From Phenylobacterium sp. (GTDB taxonomy: Bacteria > Pseudomonadota > Alphaproteobacteria > Caulobacterales > Caulobacteraceae): a DNA stretch of 5,472 nt. The stretch is from assembly GCA_028290925.1 (NCBI GenBank), contig JAQGIX010000346.1:1-5472 (forward strand), given 5' to 3'. The translations under genes were made by a program, and so were the position numbers. A model generated the notes under the pieces. The model worked only from the letters and a program-made list of their open reading frames with translations. It was not told the DNA's origin and searched no databases. This document shows, piece after piece, positions 1 through 5,472 of the stretch; within the stretch, counting starts at the first letter, position 1, and each line of letters starts with the position of its first letter.

Positions 1-670
1 CGCTGACCGCGCTCCCGAGTTCGCGCAGCCGCCCCGCGAACCGGCTCTCGGACGGTCGGCCGCGGGCCACGATCAGGCTGGGCGGCAAGGCTTCCGCCTG
101 GGCGGTCAGGTCCAGGACCGCGATCTCCGCCCGCAGGCCCTCCGGCAAGCCGAAGCCCGCGACGGCGCCGGGCTCGCCCTCAGTCTCCAGCTGCATGCTC
201 TCGGCGACCGTCAGGCCCCAGACGGACAGTTCGCGCAGATACTCGCGGCCGCGCACGACCGGCGCCAGCAGCCCGAGGGCGGACGGGTCAAGTTCGCGGG
301 CGAGGCCCGCAGCGAGGCTCGCGCCCAGCCCATGGCCGATCAGCACCAGCCGCTTGGCATGGGTGCGGGCGCGCAGCTCCCCGGCCGCCCGGCGGATGCT
401 GGCCTTCAGGGGTTCCAGCGAGCTGAGATTCGAGGCGTCGCCGAGGCTGTCGCCGGCGCCCGGGTAGTCGAAACGCAGCGTCGGATAGCCAGCCGCCGAC
501 AGGGCGTCGCCCAGCATGCGCCAGGCGCGCCTCAGGCACAGCGCCTCATAGCCCCAGGGGCTGCAGAGCAGGACCGCGGTGCGTCCGGCGGCCGGGTGCA
601 GCCAGCCCGAACAGCCGTCGAACACGACGGGGCGCGCCATCCCACCAGCCGCTTGCGGCGCAGACGCCAT
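1..670 (-). CDS. Alpha/beta-hydrolase-fold protein lacking the serine nucleophile (partial, C-terminus beyond left edge)
   Basis: The reading frame opens at ATG 670-668 and stays open to the window edge, giving about 223 residues. An early strand (VLLCSPWG, residues 33-40) is followed by an RFDYPGAGDS motif (66-75). This resembles the exosortase-A-associated hydrolase and serine-aminopeptidase-like branches of the alpha/beta-hydrolase superfamily. The nucleophile elbow, normally G-x-S-x-G, reads G-H-G-L-G (112-116), so the catalytic Ser is Gly114. The strand that usually precedes the acid residue (PSLIVARGRPSE, near 200-212) shows no clear Asp. The missing C-terminus should hold the His position. 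There is no signal peptide, so it is probably cytosolic. The start is fixed by a GGAGG six bases upstream; Met11 is a poorer alternative. It lies 69 bases after the GMC gene on the same strand, so it is probably the last visible operon member. From memory, related exosortase-linked families also have Arg or Cys at this site, so it may be a non-hydrolytic or atypical member. The fold is fairly certain; the function is unknown. Confidence 0.8.
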   Translation of the reverse strand, partial: MASAPQAAGGMARPVVFDGCSGWLHPAAGRTAVLLCSPWGYEALCLRRAWRMLGDALSAAGYPTLRFDYPGAGDSLGDASNLSSLEPLKASIRRAAGELRARTHAKRLVLIGHGLGASLAAGLARELDPSALGLLAPVVRGREYLRELSVWGLTVAESMQLETEGEPGAVAGFGLPEGLRAEIAVLDLTAQAEALPPSLIVARGRPSESRFAGRLRELGSAVS

Positions 671-676
671 GGTCAA

Positions 677-681
677 CCTCC
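677..681 (-). promoter_or_regulatory. Ribosome-binding site of the hydrolase-fold gene
   Basis: GGAGG on the minus strand lies six bases before ATG 670-668. It is a strong match to the anti-Shine-Dalgarno sequence and decides the start in favour of this ATG over the in-frame Met11. Confidence 0.75.
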
Positions 682-739
682 AAGGGCAAAACCATGAATT
701 CACGACGCGGTTCCGGGACGACTGGGCCAGCAGGTGAAA

Positions 740-2374
740 TCAGCTCAGTCCTTCGGCCGCCTTGTGCGCGGCCGGGCGCGGCGCGCCGGCCGCCTTGGGC
801 TGGGGCTTGCGCGCCCCCAGCCGCTCGATCAGGTGGTCGCCGACCCTGAGCGCATTGGCCACCACCGTCAGCGTCGGATTCACCGCGGCGATCGAGGGGA
901 AGAAGCTGGTGTCGACCACATAGAGATTGTCCAGCTGGTGGGCCTTGCACCACGGATCGAGCACCGAGGCGGCGGGATCGGCGCCGAACCGCACGGTGCC
1001 CGCCTGGTGCGCCGTGCCGTAGAGCGGCAGCAGGCTGTCGAACTGGAAGTGATGCTGCGAAAGCGGGTGGGCGTGGTCGGCGAAGCCGTCCAGCGAGGCC
1101 TTGAGCTTGCCGACCAGCCGCTCGTGGCCCTCCAGGTTGTTGTAGGCGTAGTCGAGGTTGATCCGCCCGTCGGGGGACAGGCGCACCCGGTTCTGCGGCA
1201 GCGGCAGGTCCTCGGAGATCACCAGCATGGAGAGCATCCGCTCGGCCAGCGCCTCGGACATGACGTCGGGCACCAGGCCCGGCGGCAGCCAGTCGGAGAC
1301 CTGGCCCTCCAGGGTCTGGCCGGACATGTATTCCAGGAGCTGGATGTGCCCCATGGGCCTGTCATAGCCGCCCGCCGGATCGCCCCAGTAGAAGTCGTTC
1401 ACCGCGAGGGTCTTGGGAAAGGTCACGTCCACCGGCTCGGCGGTCAGCGAGACCATGGCCGTCAGGGTGTGGAACATGTAGTTGCGCCCGACTTGGTCGG
1501 AGCCGTTGGCGAGCCCGTCGGGGTGGGCGGCGTTGGCGGAGGCCAGCAGGATCACCGCGCTGTTCGCCGCGCCCGCCGCCAGCACCACGATGTCGCCGAT
1601 CCAGCGTTCCTCGCCGCCCGCGGTCTGGCAGACCACCTCGGTCACCGACTTGCCGGCCGGATCGGTCTCCAGCCGCACCACCTTGCGGCCGGTGAGCAGG
1701 GTGACGTTCTTGGCGCCCAGCAGGGGCTCGATGGCCAGGGTCCGGGCGTCGGACTTGGCCTTCAGCAGGCAAGGATAGCCGCCGCAGGTCTTGCACTTGA
1801 TACAGGCCGAGCTGACCGGGTGCGCCTGGTCGAGGTTGACGCCCAGGGGCAGGGAGAACGGCTTCCAGCCCTGCGTCTCCCAATGGGTCTTCAGCTGGGC
1901 GACGCCGGGGTCGTGATGGACCGCGGCGTAGGCGTAGGGCGGCTCATCGCCGGTCTCGGTGGGGTCCTCGCCGCGGGCGCCGTGCACCCGCCACAGCGTC
2001 TCGGCCTCGGCGTAGTAGGGCGCAAGCTCGGCCAGGCTGACCGGCCAGGCGGGCGAGACGCCGCCCGCGTGCTCGATCCGCTCGAAGTCGCGGTCGCGCA
2101 GACGCATCAGGGCCGCGCCGTAGAAGCTGGTGTTGCCGCCGACCCAGTAGTGGGTGTTGGGCGTGAACGGCTTGCCGGTCCTATCGTACCATTTCTCCTG
2201 GGTCCGATATCTGTGCTGGACGAAGACCGCCCGCGAGCTCCAGTTCTCCGCCTCACGCGGCAGGTGCTCGCCCCGCTCCAGGATCAGGATCGATACGCCG
2301 GTGGCCGCCAGCCGCTGGGCCAGGGTCCCGCCGCCGGCGCCGGAGCCGATGATCACCACGTCGAAGTGCGCCAC
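740..2374 (-). CDS. GMC-family FAD-dependent oxidoreductase with a cysteine cluster
   Basis: This is a 544-residue glucose-methanol-choline oxidoreductase, predicted to oxidise an alcohol with FAD. The N-terminus (residues 5-35) is a Rossmann dinucleotide fold: FDVVIIGSGAGGG, then ERG at the end of the second strand. The GGNTSFYGA segment (79-87) fits the FAD-contacting loop of GMC_N. The C-terminal domain carries GTAHQAGTVRFG with the expected catalytic His456, and AAVNPTLTVVANA with Asn499 as its partner, a His/Asn pair as in cholesterol-oxidase-type enzymes. Cys191, Cys194, Cys197 and Cys202 form CX2CX2CX4C in the middle of the protein, which could bind metal or Fe-S. No signal peptide or Tat motif is visible, so it is probably cytosolic. 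The tail from about 520 is a Lys/Ala/Pro-rich low-complexity extension. The start is GTG (2374-2372), four bases after the SDR stop, with GGAGG inside the SDR end. Tight coupling to the SDR suggests a shared substrate. The family is certain; the substrate is unknown. Confidence 0.93.
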   Translation of the reverse strand: MAHFDVVIIGSGAGGGTLAQRLAATGVSILILERGEHLPREAENWSSRAVFVQHRYRTQEKWYDRTGKPFTPNTHYWVGGNTSFYGAALMRLRDRDFERIEHAGGVSPAWPVSLAELAPYYAEAETLWRVHGARGEDPTETGDEPPYAYAAVHHDPGVAQLKTHWETQGWKPFSLPLGVNLDQAHPVSSACIKCKTCGGYPCLLKAKSDARTLAIEPLLGAKNVTLLTGRKVVRLETDPAGKSVTEVVCQTAGGEERWIGDIVVLAAGAANSAVILLASANAAHPDGLANGSDQVGRNYMFHTLTAMVSLTAEPVDVTFPKTLAVNDFYWGDPAGGYDRPMGHIQLLEYMSGQTLEGQVSDWLPPGLVPDVMSEALAERMLSMLVISEDLPLPQNRVRLSPDGRINLDYAYNNLEGHERLVGKLKASLDGFADHAHPLSQHHFQFDSLLPLYGTAHQAGTVRFGADPAASVLDPWCKAHQLDNLYVVDTSFFPSIAAVNPTLTVVANALRVGDHLIERLGARKPQPKAAGAPRPAAHKAAEGLS

Positions 2375-2378
2375 CGCC

Positions 2379-3203
2379 TCAGTCCTCCAGGTGATACTTC
2401 GCCGCCCCGCGGCGGATCACGGCCTCAAGCAGAGATTCGGGCAAGTAGCGGAGCAGCCCCGCGGCGAGCTTGTTGTGCCAACCGGGCACGATGACGACCT
2501 TGCCGCGCTGATTGGCGGCGATGGCGGCCCCGGCCACCTGGTCGGCGGTCTGGAAGAAGCGGCGCGGCGCCTGGGCCATGACCGCCTGGGTGCCGTTCAC
2601 CTCGGCGAACTCGGTGAGGGTGAAGCCCGGGCAGATGGCGGTGACCCGCAGGCCCTTGGCGCGGTATTCGGCGTCGAGCGCCTGGGAGAACTTGATCGCC
2701 AGGCTCTTGGCCCCCGGATAGAGCGTGTGGCCCGCCGCGCCGGGGGCGAAGCCCGCCAGCGAGGCGACGTTGATGATCGCGCCGCCGCCGCGCTCGACCA
2801 TGCCGGGGATCACGCCATAGGCCAGGCCGCAGGCGTTCACGACCAGGGTCATCAGGAAGTCGCGCTGCCGCGCCCAGGGGACGCCGGTGAAGCTTTGGGC
2901 GATGCCGAAGCCGGCGTTGTTGACCAGCACGTCCACGTGCCGGCCCCGGGCCGCTATGGCCTCGAGGATCGGGGCTTGGGCGTCCAGCTTGGATAGATCG
3001 GCCGGCAGGGCGAAGGCCTCGATCCCATGGGCGGCGGACAGTTGCTTCGCGAGCGCCTCCAGCCGGTCGGCGCGGCGGGCCACGAGGGCCAGGTCATAGC
3101 CCTGCGCCGCATAGGCGCGCGCAAAGGCGGCGCCGATGCCGGCCGAGGCGCCGGTGACCAGGGCGAGCGGCCTTGGGCCGCCGGCCTGCTGCTCGATTGT
3201 CAT
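2379..3203 (-). CDS. Classical short-chain dehydrogenase/reductase (COG0300/DltE-like)
   Basis: This is a 274-residue NAD(P)-dependent SDR, expected to interconvert an alcohol and a carbonyl. Numbered from the chosen ATG, the cofactor motif TGASAGIG is at 17-24. Arg43-Arg44 after the second strand favours NADP(H). The structural NNAG is at 95-98. The catalytic set is complete: Asn123, Ser148 (NVASLAG), Tyr162 and Lys166 in Y-P-G-A-K. A CPGFTLTEF segment near 210 matches the usual PG motif after the active site. The C-terminus (PGWHNKLAAGLLRYLP) is amphipathic and typical of the COG0300 group. A GTG at 3233-3231 would add ten residues but has no ribosome-binding site. The ATG at 3203-3201 starts just before the Rossmann fold and has a weak GGAG (3215-3218) eleven bases upstream, so I chose it. 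The stop is four bases from the GMC start. It lies 73 bases downstream of the small membrane gene on the same strand. Family and fold are secure; the substrate is unknown. Confidence 0.93.
   Translation of the reverse strand: MTIEQQAGGPRPLALVTGASAGIGAAFARAYAAQGYDLALVARRADRLEALAKQLSAAHGIEAFALPADLSKLDAQAPILEAIAARGRHVDVLVNNAGFGIAQSFTGVPWARQRDFLMTLVVNACGLAYGVIPGMVERGGGAIINVASLAGFAPGAAGHTLYPGAKSLAIKFSQALDAEYRAKGLRVTAICPGFTLTEFAEVNGTQAVMAQAPRRFFQTADQVAGAAIAANQRGKVVIVPGWHNKLAAGLLRYLPESLLEAVIRRGAAKYHLED
2384..2388 (-). promoter_or_regulatory. Ribosome-binding site of the GMC gene, inside the SDR coding end
   Basis: GGAGG on the minus strand overlaps the last sense codons of the SDR gene (Leu-Glu-Asp-stop). 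It lies nine bases before the GTG at 2374-2372. It supports the GTG start and implies translational coupling of the two oxidoreductases. Confidence 0.65.
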
Positions 3204-3276
3204 GTGAAGGCCCGCTCCCGCGCTGGCGGCCACTGTGCGGCCACCGCGGCGGGGCGGTCAAACGGCGCCGATCAGG
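3204..3276 (-). promoter_or_regulatory. SDR leader with short repeats and one copy of a shared element
   Basis: This 73-base gap lies between the small membrane gene and the SDR. It contains an 8-base direct repeat, GCGGCCAC, at 3226-3233 and 3237-3244 (11-base period, one helical turn). It also contains GGTCAAACGGCGCCG at 3256-3270, which matches 14 of 15 bases at 3551-3565 upstream of the exporter gene. The gap could hold an operator or an internal promoter. That is an inference from repetition only. Confidence 0.3.
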
Positions 3277-3426
3277 TCAGCGGCGCTCGCGCGCCGGCTG
3301 CGGCAGGTGGCGGCGGCGCATGGCGACGGCGGCCGCGAAACTGGCCAGCAGCATCGGGCCGAAGGTGAAAAGCGGATGCAGGGTCACGAAACCGAGCAGC
3401 CCATCGAACGCGCTGAGGTGGGTCAT
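3277..3426 (-). CDS. Small single-pass membrane protein (49 residues), unknown function
   Basis: I do not recognise a family. The 49-residue product has a short polar start (MTHLSAFDG). One hydrophobic stretch of about 26 residues follows (roughly 10-36, with His17-Pro18 and Pro24 inside). A strongly basic tail comes next (Arg37-Arg39, then HLPQPARERR), so the positive-inside rule predicts a cytoplasmic C-terminus. Three features support real coding: a GGAG eight bases before the ATG (3435-3438); about 43 of 48 codons ending in G or C; and its place at the head of a same-strand gene cluster, 73 bases before the SDR. An upstream TTG at 3522 would add 32 residues that look like translated intergenic DNA, so I rejected it. 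Automatic annotation may miss it because of its size. Possible roles are a membrane anchor or small regulator for the adjoining enzymes or exporter. This is inference only. Confidence 0.6.
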   Translation of the reverse strand: MTHLSAFDGLLGFVTLHPLFTFGPMLLASFAAAVAMRRRHLPQPARERR

Positions 3427-3434
3427 GGCCACAT

Positions 3435-3438
3435 CTCC
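3435..3438 (-). promoter_or_regulatory. Ribosome-binding site of the small membrane protein gene
   Basis: GGAG on the minus strand, within GACGGAGATG, lies eight bases before ATG 3426-3424. It favours the 49-residue reading over the longer TTG-started frame. Confidence 0.5.
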
Positions 3439-3550
3439 GTCACGGCGGCACGGCGCAAGGCCGCGCCAACCTGAGCATCCAACAACGCGCGGAACGCACA
3501 AACGATTAACGGCCGGTGACAAGAGATCAGGGTTGAAGCGCCCTATTGCT

Positions 3551-3576
3551 GGTCAATCGGCGCCGCGGCGCGGTCA
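3551..3576. promoter_or_regulatory. Candidate operator: palindrome flanked by GGTCA repeats
   Basis: GGTCA at 3551-3555 and at 3572-3576 flank the perfect 12-base palindrome at 3560-3571. The left 15 bases recur with one mismatch at 3256-3270, where a second GGTCA also follows (3275-3279). The element lies about 80-100 bases before the exporter start, a reasonable position for a transcription-factor site. The cognate regulator is unknown, and GC-rich palindromes arise easily in such DNA. Confidence 0.3.
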
Positions 3577-3654
3577 TCCGACGCGCAGATCAGGGCTGGA
3601 CTGACGCCGCGTCCCCCGCGACCTTAAGACGAAAATTCGGGGGCGACCCAGGAC

Positions 3655-5178
3655 TTGGCGACTCAGCAGGACATCGACAACCGCATCCCGATCACCGGGG
3701 CCCTGATGCTGGCCACGCTGATGAACACCCTGGATTCGACCATCGCCAACGTGGCCCTGCCGCACATCCAGGGCAGCGTCTCGGCGGCCCAGGACCAGAT
3801 CACCTGGGTGCTGACCTCCTACATCATCGCCACCGCGGTCATGACGCCGCTCTCCGGCTGGCTGTCGGAGAAGATCGGCCGCAAGCAGATGCTGCTGATC
3901 TCGGTGGGCGGGTTCACCGCGGCCTCCATGCTGTGCGGCATAGCCACCAGCCTGCCGGAGATGGTGATCTACCGCCTGTTGCAGGGGATCGCCGGCGCCT
4001 CGCTGATGCCGCTGTCGCAGACGGTGATGCTGGACCTCTATCCGCAGCGGCTGATGCCGCGGGTGATGAGCATCTGGAGCGCCGCGGTCATCCTCGGCCC
4101 GATCATCGGGCCGACGCTCGGCGGCTGGATCACCGAGAACCTCACCTGGCGCTGGGTCTTCTACATCAACCTGCCGGTGGGGATCCTGGCCTTCCTGGGC
4201 CTGTGGACCTTCATGGCCCACGACGAGGGCGGGCGGGAGAGACCGTTCGACTTCCTGGGGTTCGGCGCCCTGGTCATGTTCGTGCTGGGCTTCCAGGTGC
4301 TGGTGGACCGCGGCCCGCGGCAGGACTGGTTCTATTCCAAGGAGATCTGGGCCGAGGCGGCCATCGCCGCGATCGGCCTGTGGATGTTCATCCTGCAGAC
4401 GGCCACGGCGAAGGATCCCTTCTTCCACCGCGACCTGGCCAGGGATGGCAATTTCGTCGGCACCACCATCTTCGGCTTCTTCATCGGGGCGCTGCTGTTC
4501 TCCACCAGCGCGCTGCTGCCCTCGTTCATGCAGACCCTGATGGGCTATTCGGCCATGCAGAGCGGCATGGCCAGCATGCCGCGCGGCCTGGGCTCGCTGA
4601 TCTCGTTCCTGGCGATCCCGCTGCTGGTGTCGCGGTTCGGCGCGCGGCTGGTGCTGTTCTCAGGCGTGATCCTGAACGTCTGGTCCACCTGGATGATGAG
4701 CCAGTTCGACCTCTCCATGACCGTCGAGCCGATCATGATAGCGGGCTTCGTCCAGGGCCTGGGCACCGGGCTGATGTTCGCGCCGCTGAACACCCTCGGC
4801 TACGCCACCCTCGACCCGCGGCACCGGACCGAGGGCACGATCGTGGCCACCATGGCCCGCAGCCTGGGCTCCAGCGCCGGCATCTCCATCGTGCAGGCGC
4901 TGCTGATCCGCGACAGCGCGCTGGCCCACGCCCGGCTGGCGGACCACCTGGTGGGCGGCGATCCCGTGGCGCGCGCGGCGCTGCCCCCGATGATGGATCC
5001 ATCCACCAGCACGGGCCTGCAGATCCTCAACGGCGAGGTGACGCGGCAGGGCTCGATGATCAGCTACGACAATGTGTTCAGCTGGATGGCGCTGAGCGTG
5101 ATCCTGCTGGCGCCGCTGATCCTGATCCTGAGGCCGGCGCCGCGGATACCCATGGAGATCGAGGTCCCCGCCGACTGA
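3655..5178 (+). CDS. DHA2-family (EmrB/QacA-like) 14-helix MFS drug or metabolite exporter
   Basis: This is a 507-residue major facilitator of the inner membrane, predicted to export drugs or small molecules by proton antiport. Family motifs appear in order: the helix-1 motif LDSTIANVALP (26-36); motif A, GWLSEKIGRK (68-77); motif B, RLLQGIAG (107-114); antiporter motif C, GPIIGPTLGGW (148-158); and WRWVFYINLPVG (165-176). Length and hydrophobic segments fit 14 helices. The late loop (about 420-470) containing EVTRQGSMISYDNVF is typical of DHA2 proteins before the last helix. An in-frame TAA at 3625 leaves TTG 3655-3657 as the only start that keeps helix 1 intact; Met18 (3706) would cut into it. 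The ribosome-binding site is poor (a G-run at 3639-3643). Gram-negative EmrB normally works with an EmrA/HlyD adaptor and TolC, but no adaptor gene adjoins it here. It is divergent from the oxidoreductase cluster and may export its product or a toxic substrate. Family call is secure; substrate is unknown. Confidence 0.94.
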   Translation: MATQQDIDNRIPITGALMLATLMNTLDSTIANVALPHIQGSVSAAQDQITWVLTSYIIATAVMTPLSGWLSEKIGRKQMLLISVGGFTAASMLCGIATSLPEMVIYRLLQGIAGASLMPLSQTVMLDLYPQRLMPRVMSIWSAAVILGPIIGPTLGGWITENLTWRWVFYINLPVGILAFLGLWTFMAHDEGGRERPFDFLGFGALVMFVLGFQVLVDRGPRQDWFYSKEIWAEAAIAAIGLWMFILQTATAKDPFFHRDLARDGNFVGTTIFGFFIGALLFSTSALLPSFMQTLMGYSAMQSGMASMPRGLGSLISFLAIPLLVSRFGARLVLFSGVILNVWSTWMMSQFDLSMTVEPIMIAGFVQGLGTGLMFAPLNTLGYATLDPRHRTEGTIVATMARSLGSSAGISIVQALLIRDSALAHARLADHLVGGDPVARAALPPMMDPSTSTGLQILNGEVTRQGSMISYDNVFSWMALSVILLAPLILILRPAPRIPMEIEVPAD

Positions 5179-5190
5179 GGCGGGGCTGTC
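5166..5190 (+). terminator. GC hairpin over the exporter stop codon, probable terminator
   Basis: CCCCGCC (5166-5172) pairs perfectly with GGCGGGG (5179-5185) around a six-base loop that contains the TGA stop (5176-5178). The following CTGTCTTAC is only weakly T-rich, so this is not a textbook intrinsic terminator. The hairpin sits exactly between two convergent genes, where one is expected. The opposite strand has no T-run after the stem. Confidence 0.5.
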
Positions 5191-5472
5191 TTACAGCGGC
5201 CGGATCAGGCGGGCGTCGGCGAAGCCGATCTCGGCCACGCGGGCCCGCAGGCGCTCGGCGGAATTGGCGTCGTTCGGGCCGGGGACGATCACGCGGTAGA
5301 GGGTGAGCGCGCCGCGCTGCATCGGCTCGATGGTGGCCGCGCCGGCCGGCTCCAGCATGCCCACGGCGCGCTTGGCGTTGGCGAGGCTGGCGTAGGCGCC
5401 GGCCTGGACCCGGAACATGCCGCCGACGGCCGGAACGCGCACGGGGCCCCTGAGTTGCGGCGCGGCGGGATG
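5191..5472 (-). CDS. C-terminal SPOR domain of a cell-envelope protein, possibly RlpA-like (partial, N-terminus beyond right edge)
   Basis: The frame is open from the right edge to TAA 5193-5191, giving 93 visible residues. SPOR domains bind denuded septal peptidoglycan glycan strands. The pattern here is typical: FRVQAGAYASLANAKRA, with the strand-1 Q-x-G-[AS] motif and the following helix, then a middle strand TLYRVIV, then a second helix (SAERLRARVAEIGF) and a final strand (DARLIRPL). The usual V-G-P-F turn reads V-P-G-P here. A GTG at 5442-5440 could be read as a start for an 83-residue protein. However, the frame continues upstream without a stop and a bare SPOR domain would be unusual, so I treat this as the end of a larger protein. 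RlpA-type lytic transglycosylases (double-psi barrel plus SPOR) are the best guess in this lineage, but other SPOR proteins are possible. It converges on the exporter gene with a 12-base gap and is probably unrelated to it functionally. Confidence 0.8.
   Translation of the reverse strand, partial: HPAAPQLRGPVRVPAVGGMFRVQAGAYASLANAKRAVGMLEPAGAATIEPMQRGALTLYRVIVPGPNDANSAERLRARVAEIGFADARLIRPL

Larger units (their letters stand above)
3427..3654. promoter_or_regulatory. Divergent intergenic region between the oxidoreductase cluster and the exporter
   Basis: This 228-base region lies between two divergent starts and has no convincing gene, so it should carry promoters for both directions. It is less GC-rich around 3480-3550 than its surroundings. 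It holds a 12-base perfect palindrome, GCGCCGCGGCGC (3560-3571), overlapping GGTCAATCGGCGCCG (3551-3565). It also holds a 9-base direct repeat, AGATCAGGG, at 3524-3532 and 3587-3595 (63 bases apart). I could not place a convincing -35/-10 pair on either strand. No regulator gene is visible in the window. Confidence 0.5.

Noticed and set aside
546..695. Short frame from ATG 695 on the minus strand overlapping the hydrolase start
   Set aside because: It has no ribosome-binding site of its own, is out of frame with the hydrolase, and encodes a biased sequence with no features.
734..2494. 586-codon open frame on the plus strand opposite the GMC gene
   Set aside because: It is antisense to a clear GMC enzyme. 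The product is Gly/Arg/His-rich with no recognisable domain, as expected from GC-rich codon bias producing open shadow frames.
3204..3233. GTG start giving a 284-residue SDR
   Set aside because: No ribosome-binding site precedes it and the added residues are low-complexity Ala/Gly. The ATG at 3203 fits the family start better.
3277..3522. 81-residue version of the small membrane protein starting at TTG 3522
   Set aside because: The extra 32 residues look like translated intergenic DNA. The internal ATG at 3426 has a ribosome-binding site and begins just before the hydrophobic helix.
3524..3595. 9-base direct repeat AGATCAGGG, 63 bases apart, as an operator pair
   Set aside because: Its core GATCAGG occurs several times elsewhere in the window within coding DNA (for example near 70, 827 and 5204), so the repeat is weak evidence alone. 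It is only noted in the intergenic entry.
3427..3654. Sigma-70-type promoters in the divergent region (for example TTGAAG at 3533)
   Set aside because: No acceptable -10 hexamer lies at 16-18 bases from any -35-like sequence on either strand, so I name no specific promoter.
3546..5306. 586-codon plus-strand frame overlapping the exporter
   Set aside because: It is out of frame with the clear MFS protein, is rich in Arg/Gly/Pro/His, and has no hydrophobic segments or domain. It is a GC-bias shadow.
5191..5442. Free-standing 83-residue SPOR protein starting at GTG 5442
   Set aside because: The frame continues open to the right edge and SPOR is normally a C-terminal domain, so a truncated larger protein is more likely.

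Overview
The window is high-GC DNA with strongly GC-biased third codon positions and gene families typical of Alphaproteobacteria. A Caulobacter/Phenylobacterium-like source is the best guess, inferred from composition and protein style rather than from a marker gene. I see no tRNA, rRNA, CRISPR array, insertion sequence or prophage gene.

Left part (1-3426, minus strand, read right to left): a probable four-gene transcription unit. It begins with a 49-residue single-helix membrane protein (3277-3426), followed by a classical short-chain dehydrogenase/reductase (SDR, 2379-3203). Four bases later comes a GMC-type flavoprotein oxidoreductase (740-2374). After a 69-base gap comes an alpha/beta-hydrolase-fold protein (670 to beyond the left edge). 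The SDR and GMC genes are packed for translational coupling: the GMC ribosome-binding site lies inside the SDR's last codons. This suggests two oxidoreductases acting on one alcohol/ketone-type substrate, with the hydrolase-fold protein as an accessory. The substrate cannot be read from the sequence.

Middle (3427-3654): a 228-base divergent intergenic region that must carry the promoters for both directions. It contains a 12-base perfect palindrome inside a 15-base element. A near-copy of that element lies between the small membrane gene and the SDR.

Right part: a 14-helix DHA2-family (EmrB/QacA-like) drug or metabolite exporter on the plus strand (3655-5178). It starts at TTG, and its stop codon sits in the loop of a perfect GC hairpin that is probably its terminator. 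It has no EmrA/HlyD-type partner in the window. Converging on it, 12 bases away, is the C-terminal SPOR domain of an RlpA-like or other cell-envelope protein (minus strand, running off the right edge).

The most notable points are: loss of the serine nucleophile in the hydrolase-fold protein; a CX2CX2CX4C cysteine cluster in the GMC enzyme; the unannotated-looking small membrane protein at the head of the operon; and the shared intergenic element that could co-regulate the oxidoreductases and the exporter. Nothing here proves a wholly new system. The exporter/oxidoreductase divergon with the small membrane protein is the best candidate for follow-up.
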